Positions 58,611 to 64,000 of a stretch of DNA of 64,000 nucleotides are shown here, one piece after another. The position numbers and the translations under genes were made by a program. This DNA comes from Coniferiporia sulphurascens (Eukaryota; Basidiomycota; Agaricomycetes; Hymenochaetales; Hymenochaetaceae), in NCBI GenBank assembly GCA_002794785.1, contig NBBA01000021.1, forward strand, positions 124,001-188,000, written 5' to 3'. The notes below the pieces were generated by a model, which did not search any database, was not told the DNA's origin, and worked only from the letters and a program-made list of their open reading frames with translations. Positions within the stretch are counted from its first letter, which is position 1. Every line of letters begins with the position of its first letter.

Positions 58611-61380
58611 ATATCAGTTCACTTTCCGAGCCGCCTTGTACGAATGGTTCGTGTTCCCCGTCAATCTACTCCGATTTCGTGGATCGGTTCACTGACTATG
58701 GATTTTACTCGTTTGTTGTATCTATAGCTATACTGGTTACGCAGCGATGTCAGGCAGGGCCTGTAGGAGACATCCACATACATACAATGTGCAAATTGTG
58801 CAACGTGCTACTTCTTTACTCTTCTTCCTCTCTCTTCCCTGTCTTCTTTCCTTCTTTTTTTTTTCCACCAATTTTTTTCCTCTCACCCTGCTTGTGTATC
58901 CAAATCAAACGTGATCGATGTCAAATTTTCAAATTCCAAAATTCCAAATCCCTACTGTTTGATCAGCGCGTTTATTCCCTGTTCGGCTCAGTCGAGAACT
59001 CGGTACGTCTCCAAGCACCTGGAAGTCTACTGAGTGCAGGTGAGGTGGTATAGTCCTGTTAGTACAGACGGGCTACATCGGAGGCGTTACGTGCCCGCCG
59101 CGACTAGTACTCGCATCGTGATCTCAATATCGCAACGTCGCGCTCTCCATACAGTATATTAACGAATATCATCGATACTTATACATAAGCTGCCCCACAC
59201 ACATGCATTGGCAAGGGAGGTGAGACTCGTGGTATTACTTATCCGTTATGTTACAATATAATATTACGGGGTACTTCATCATTGAATGCGGGCTCGGGTG
59301 GTGTTATATGCCGTATGCTTTTCAAGTTCTAGCCTCGTCTTTCCGGCTAGGGGACCTCAGTCCCGTACGACAACGACGTCAGGACCCGCTAGCAGTTTAC
59401 ATAACATATCAGATACGAAGTTCAAATAGACAGACAGCGGGGTTTTAAGACGAGTTTTTATTTATAATTTCCCAAAATACAAAAGCTTTACTCGTCTCGT
59501 CGCACATGGATACGGTTTAAATGGCAATACAAACCCTCGGTGACGGTTTCTGACGTTCTTTGATTTGTACTGATGCCCAGGAATTGATGATGGTCCGAAA
59601 CCGCAATCGAGCTGGAAATTGACTTTTGCTCGATGCTTGATTAAGAGGTGTTGGGAATCAACTACTGTTCGCTGTGGGATTTATTTGCAGGAAGGGTGGG
59701 ATGTAGACAGACGTATCTCAGTGAGGGAGGAAGGAATAATTGCAGTGATCCTATTTCAGAGGCCGCGGCGGGTAATCTAGACCCACCGTGCAAATCCGTA
59801 GAAAAAGCTTTAGGAAAGCTTGTAACGCTGACATTCTAATGTTGCGCGAGGTATGGGCCTTGAGGAGTACAATGACAAGGTTATGGAACTGTGCTCGAGT
59901 ACAACAAGACCCATCAGTGCGGGAAGAACGAGATCGAGATGATATTGCATCGCATCAGGAGCCGGGACTCGGGATCTAGGATGCAAAAATAGGGTTTTGA
60001 CTATTTGTGGGGTCAGCCTATCGTGCGATGTATTTGCTGGACACGGTGGGGGATGTTGGTTTGGGAGGTACGCTACTTGTGCAAGGTCTTGTTGCGGCGT
60101 GTCGAGATGAATCCTTTGAAGGTTCGACGACTGAACGGGAGGAGGAGGGAGATAAGGCGTTTGGGCAGTTCGGAGTTTGTTGGAGCGGGAGTCACTGCTA
60201 CATCATGTTGTATATAGATGGAAAGATCATCATATATTGATGTGCGTTTCTGGACGCTGAGTGATCATAGCGACAAAGCTCAGAAGAGAGGGAATACAGT
60301 ATTATCGGACCGAAGAAGAGAAGGTCGGCTGCAGAGATCGAGGGTTCCATGCGTCCTAAGACATATAAGGAATTTTTAGAGAAAATCACGCTGGATTGGT
60401 ACGGCTCACGGGTGAGGTTACGATGATGGGGCATCACAGCGGGTAAGCTCGTCCATTGATGGGCACAGCGTGCATTACTCGGTTGAAATCTGTTCGCCGC
60501 ACGTGCGCTTCGCAAGCGATGCTGGGAGCAAGCTCGAGCCCCCTGTGGAGTGTAAAGTACCGGGTTGAAGCCTGTGCAGCTGATGATCAGTAGCGGAGGA
60601 AGCGGAGCCCGATTGCATAGTTGTAGTTGAGGGAGGACACGGACTTGATTTAGCAAGCCGTCTGAAAGTATGTAAGCGAGGTACCTCTTGATCATGATAC
60701 AGTGGTTTAGAAGCGGCGTAAAGTGAGATGCGGCGGCAGTTCCATTTTAGTATGCAACTTGGGTAGATAACGGAAAACAGAAACATCGCGCAGAAAAAAA
60801 AGAGCGTAGTCACGGGGACATGGTCGTCGCCTGAGTCGAGGGTGTTGTCTGGCGGGGACGGAGAGCGAGATTGGAGATTGGGCAGGGGACGGCGCTGGCA
60901 GAGCAACAATCAGGTTTCAACGAGATGATATGGTTGTTCGCCCGGGGACTCGCCGCGACTCCCGATCCGGTAAGTTTGATCGCCCAGATTTTCGTTGTCG
61001 GTCTTTGGCCTGGAGGTGAGCTCGGAGTTGACTGAGGAGTACTGGTGGTTGCTGGATGGAAACAAAGAGCGAGGCGATAGCGCATTAGTACGAATATTAT
61101 TTATTTTATTTGGAGGGGGGCGGGGAATTAGCGTACTTCCGGAAGTTGACGATCAGGGAATGTTCCCAATTCGGATAGGTTTCGAATCTCCCGATGGCGC
61201 CTGCATCTTCTCACAGCCGCTGCCCCATCAAGCCTCTCACCTTATAACAATCCGCCATCTCCTCCTCCTCCTTGCCGACTACCTCCATCGACCCTCTCTC
61301 ACCGCCGCACACCCGCAGGTCGTCGTCGCAGCGCTCACTCCTCCGCCTTCACCGCCCGTGACAGAGCTCCGTCTGTAGCC
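58611..61380. other. Intergenic, 2.8 kb
   Basis: Starts with the LC8 3' flank, including pyrimidine runs at 58815-58890. Frames of 60-165 codons exist at 59650-61085 on both strands; none resembles a known protein, and none is supported by splice-consistent extension. The last 150 bases are CT-rich and form the leader of the next gene. Confidence 0.5.
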
Positions 61381-62769
61381 ATGTCGGACATCACTGACCT
61401 TCTCCCGGATTCCCTCAACCTTCCCGCCCACCTCAGCGCCCACAAGTACTTCTTCGTATGCACCCTCACCGTCGCGGCGTGGGACACCCTCGTGCTCTCC
61501 CCGCGTGGATGGCGCCTCATGAAGTCCCCGGAATGGCCCGTGCTTAAGATAATATTCCACTTCCTGAGGCTCTTCATGCCCATAGAGTTTGTCATCGTGG
61601 GTGGGTAGTCGGTGCTCTTCATAGATAAGAATGCTTGGAACTGATAGCTGATACCTGCGGTTCGTTAGCGGTGGCATTCTTTGACACCAAGTTCACGCTG
61701 TCGGTGAGCACCTGTGTCCTCTAATTTCTAAAGGCAGTGCTGAACCCGGTTCCTGTTGTAGCAATGTTCGCACTTTTTCTTGTTCGAGCCCATCTGCACA
61801 GCTATTCTCGTCTCGGTCTGCTCAGTCGTCCATGTTATTCGCATCCACGCCATCTATGGAAAGAGTCGTCCCGTGCTCACCGGAATGTCCGCTCTCTTCG
61901 CTTTTCAAGTTGTTGCGATGGCGGTGGCGTGCGGTTTCTATCGAGGCGAGTTTGCCAAGCGCTGTGTTTTTTTCCGTGACTGTCGCATCTAAACGAATAC
62001 GCTATAGTCATGCCCTTGAAGGATGGTCAAGGCTGTATTGCTGGACCGAAACAGAACTGGGTCGGAATCTACTGGCTAGCTCCGACTCTGTTGTTTACCG
62101 CATCGGTAAATTACCAATGGAGTCTTTCTATCGCCGATGCGTATACTGACTTATCTCCACAATCAGTTCGCTCTCGCCCTTAACCGTTCGTTCAAGACGC
62201 TCGCCGCCAAGCCCATGTCTTACTGGAAGCTGATGCTCCGCGACGGACTTAACCTCTACGGCGCAATCTGGATCGTGAACATGGTAAACATGGTCTTCTG
62301 GTTCGTCGCCAAGCCGACGGACGACAGGGACACGATCAAGACCATCGTCACCTCCATGGCTGCCGTGCTCACGACGACAATGACACTGCGCATCATCCTC
62401 TCTGTGCGCGGCTCTCTCGCGTCGGGCGGCTCGTTCGCAGGATCCTCGGCTGCTGGCTCCGCCGGCTCGCGTGGCGGAACGACGCACGTCATCTCGACGC
62501 GCCACACTGCGGGCGCAGGCGCTCCGGGCGTGCTGAACATCAACTCGACGATCGGCGGTGTGCCGGGCCAGACTTACACGATCGGCGAGATGGCGAGCGA
62601 CAAGCCGCGCAACGACTGGGACACGGATGGCAAGAGCAGCGTGAACGAGGGCAAGGAGGGCCTTGTCCCGAGCGACGACAACGTGAACATCGTCGACACG
62701 CATGGCAGCCAGGGCGGCTTCGGCGTTAAGATCACGATTGACAGACAGGTCGACAGAGACTCTGGCTAA
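61381..62769 (+). CDS. DUF6533-like 7TM protein
   Basis: Five exons: 61381-61600, 61669-61703, 61762-61945, 62008-62105, 62167-62769, giving 379 aa. Landmarks: AHKYFFVCTLTVAAWDTLVLSPRGWRL in TM1 (shown as YFFVCTLTVAAWDTL), LFMPIEFVIVAVAFFDT, FFLFEPICTAILVSVCSVV, IRIHAIYGKSRPVL, QGCIAGPKQNWVGIYWLAP, LMLRDGLNLYGAIWIVNMVN and TLRIILSVRGS. The start resembles the DUF6533 pattern of Agaricomycete membrane proteins. The C-terminal 120 residues are hydrophilic, rich in Gly/Ser/Asp, and probably cytoplasmic. Intron 3 starts with GC (GCGAGT, 61946) and is the only splice that keeps the frame. Function unknown. Confidence 0.85.
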
Positions 62770-63985
62770 GTGGTGCTATGGTCACTTCACACTATCTAGA
62801 CTCTGGATCAGCTTCTTGCTTATTACCACTTCCACACCACGCAACGGCAACGTCTTTCCTTTCCCCTGCTATTTGTACAGTTTCAATGAGTGAGTTTCAC
62901 GGGCGTTTTAAACTCCTTTCCAAAAGGATTCGCATTTGACCCAGCTTCGAGAGGGTTGACTTGGTTTTAATCTTTATCTATCGTCCCGAACTGCACAAAT
63001 CTGTTAGTATTTTCTTCTTTCTGTTCTTGACTGCCGTATATCTGTTTGTACTTGTCTGTAAGCGCTCATGCCAAGTCGTAATCGTGCTGTTATTAAATTA
63101 TGGCTGGTTGGTTTTGAAAAACTTCTTGTGAGTGGGGTAAAGACTTTCGTGTGTGTTTGTGAGGTTGGCTCCCCTTGGTGACTGCGACTGCTTGAATGTT
63201 GTGCCTTACAGCGGTGTTTAAGACGTGGAAGCTCGAACAGTTATAATAACGATACAGGAACAGGTGTATGTATCCGAGTTTGCTGCCCGTCCCGATGCTT
63301 CTTGAACATGGGTAATTCAACTTCAATATCATCCGGGGTACCACAAGTCGAGAGGCGAGCAGTAGTACAGGTGACCTAGCAACTATGTCATTCGTCAAAT
63401 GTTAGCCGCACAACCGACCCGACTTGTTGTGATTGGTTTACAAGCACAGGCAGCTATAGGATCCTTCGATATCCTGACTAGACATTGTCAAAACCAGATA
63501 TTTATGAGACACTACCGCTGTCGACGTCGCAATTTCATCGGCCAAGATTCTCAAAGATTAGGCAGTCTAGCTTAGAGAAGTGGGTGATTTAAGAGTCGCT
63601 ACTCAGAGTCGAATGATACTCCTCGGAAGGTGGTACGTTCCCTCGGATGCTGCGCTGCAGACGGAAGCAGAGGCAGAAATAGAAAGACGGTACTCGTCCA
63701 GACTAGCTTCGTCGTCGCAAACCTTCATTAGAGATTCCTGTCCTAGTAAATTATTCAGATTACTACCGCCCCCAATAATCCATATCAGCTACACACCAAC
63801 CCAGAAACGTCCAAATACGGATGTATAAACTATACAGTTCCAGCTTGCTCACAACTTCCTAATCAGGCTATTGTGTCGAAAGCCGCAGCGAACAGTCGAG
63901 ACTCGAGACCTCGTCGCCCCAAGCTAACCCGCCCGCACGCTCTTTCCCCTCAAGCAAAACACACTCCCCCCGCTACGCCACCAAA
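62770..63985. other. Intergenic up to the right-edge gene
   Basis: No gene recognised. The last 100 bases are C-rich and look like a leader. Confidence 0.5.
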
Positions 63986-64000
63986 ATGCCCGGCGTAAGA
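63986..64000 (+). CDS. Start of a gene cut by the window edge
   Basis: ATG in the strong context CCACCAAAATG after a CT/C-rich leader, reading MPG. The bases GTAAGA directly after the third codon form a good splice donor, so the first coding exon may have only nine bases. Identity cannot be told from this window. Confidence 0.4.

Noticed and set aside
60198..61085. Three overlapping minus-strand frames upstream of the DUF6533-like gene
   Set aside because: No recognisable motif; joining them needs unsupported splice sites.
61175..61200. GTTTCGAATCTCCC resembling a tRNA T arm
   Set aside because: No acceptor or anticodon stems can be formed around it; it lies in the leader of the next gene.

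Overview
This window is nuclear DNA from a basidiomycete fungus, most likely an Agaricomycete. Three things point there: genes cut by many short introns (mostly 45-75 nt, GT-AG), several seven-transmembrane (7TM) families typical of Agaricomycetes (DUF6534, a DUF6533-like protein and two tandem receptor-like families), and a Tad/I-type LINE with a C-terminal RNase H. The placement is inference from gene content; no species-specific marker was seen.

Layout. 0.3-6.3 kb: a tandem duplication with two intact 10-exon 7TM genes on the + strand. 6.4-17.4 kb: housekeeping and chromatin genes: EAF6 (-), isocitrate lyase (+), a 1090-aa low-complexity protein (-) and the histone acetyltransferase RTT109 (-). 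17.8-24.74 kb: a near-complete LINE with a 16-bp target-site duplication (TSD), inserted about 0.4 kb upstream of RTT109. It carries its own damage: a ~0.55 kb insertion between endonuclease and reverse transcriptase, and an in-frame TGA. 25.3-26.6 kb: a truncated CDC23/APC8 pseudogene. 27.9-30.7 kb: a CmcJ/NvfI-family oxygenase-like gene and an orphan ORF. 31.9-34.6 kb: two tandem four-exon genes for 93-aa secreted eight-cysteine, hydrophobin-like proteins, with a tRNA-Gly(GCC) between them. 36.7-38.5 kb: a 15-exon DUF6534 gene (-) visible only once its introns are removed. 42.0-47.4 kb: two tandem 7TM genes (-) with long Ser-rich tails, and the remnant of a possible third copy. 48.4-62.8 kb: gene-dense conserved region: CUL1 (-), MRPL20 (+, divergent), an Atg26/UGT51-type sterol glucosyltransferase (+), dynein light chain LC8 (+) and a DUF6533-like 7TM gene (+). 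A further gene starts at the right edge.

The window therefore alternates conserved core genes (glyoxylate cycle, NuA4 and H3K56 acetylation, SCF ubiquitin ligase, mitochondrial ribosome, sterol glycosylation, dynein) with a lineage-specific zone of tandemly duplicated membrane and secreted proteins. Six 7TM genes of four families and two hydrophobin-like genes lie here. Most can be read only as spliced models, which I built by hand from splice sites, reading phase and agreement between paralogs. Every exon set listed gives an uninterrupted reading frame. No operon-like functional unit is implied; the common theme of the accessory parts is recent local duplication of surface-exposed proteins.
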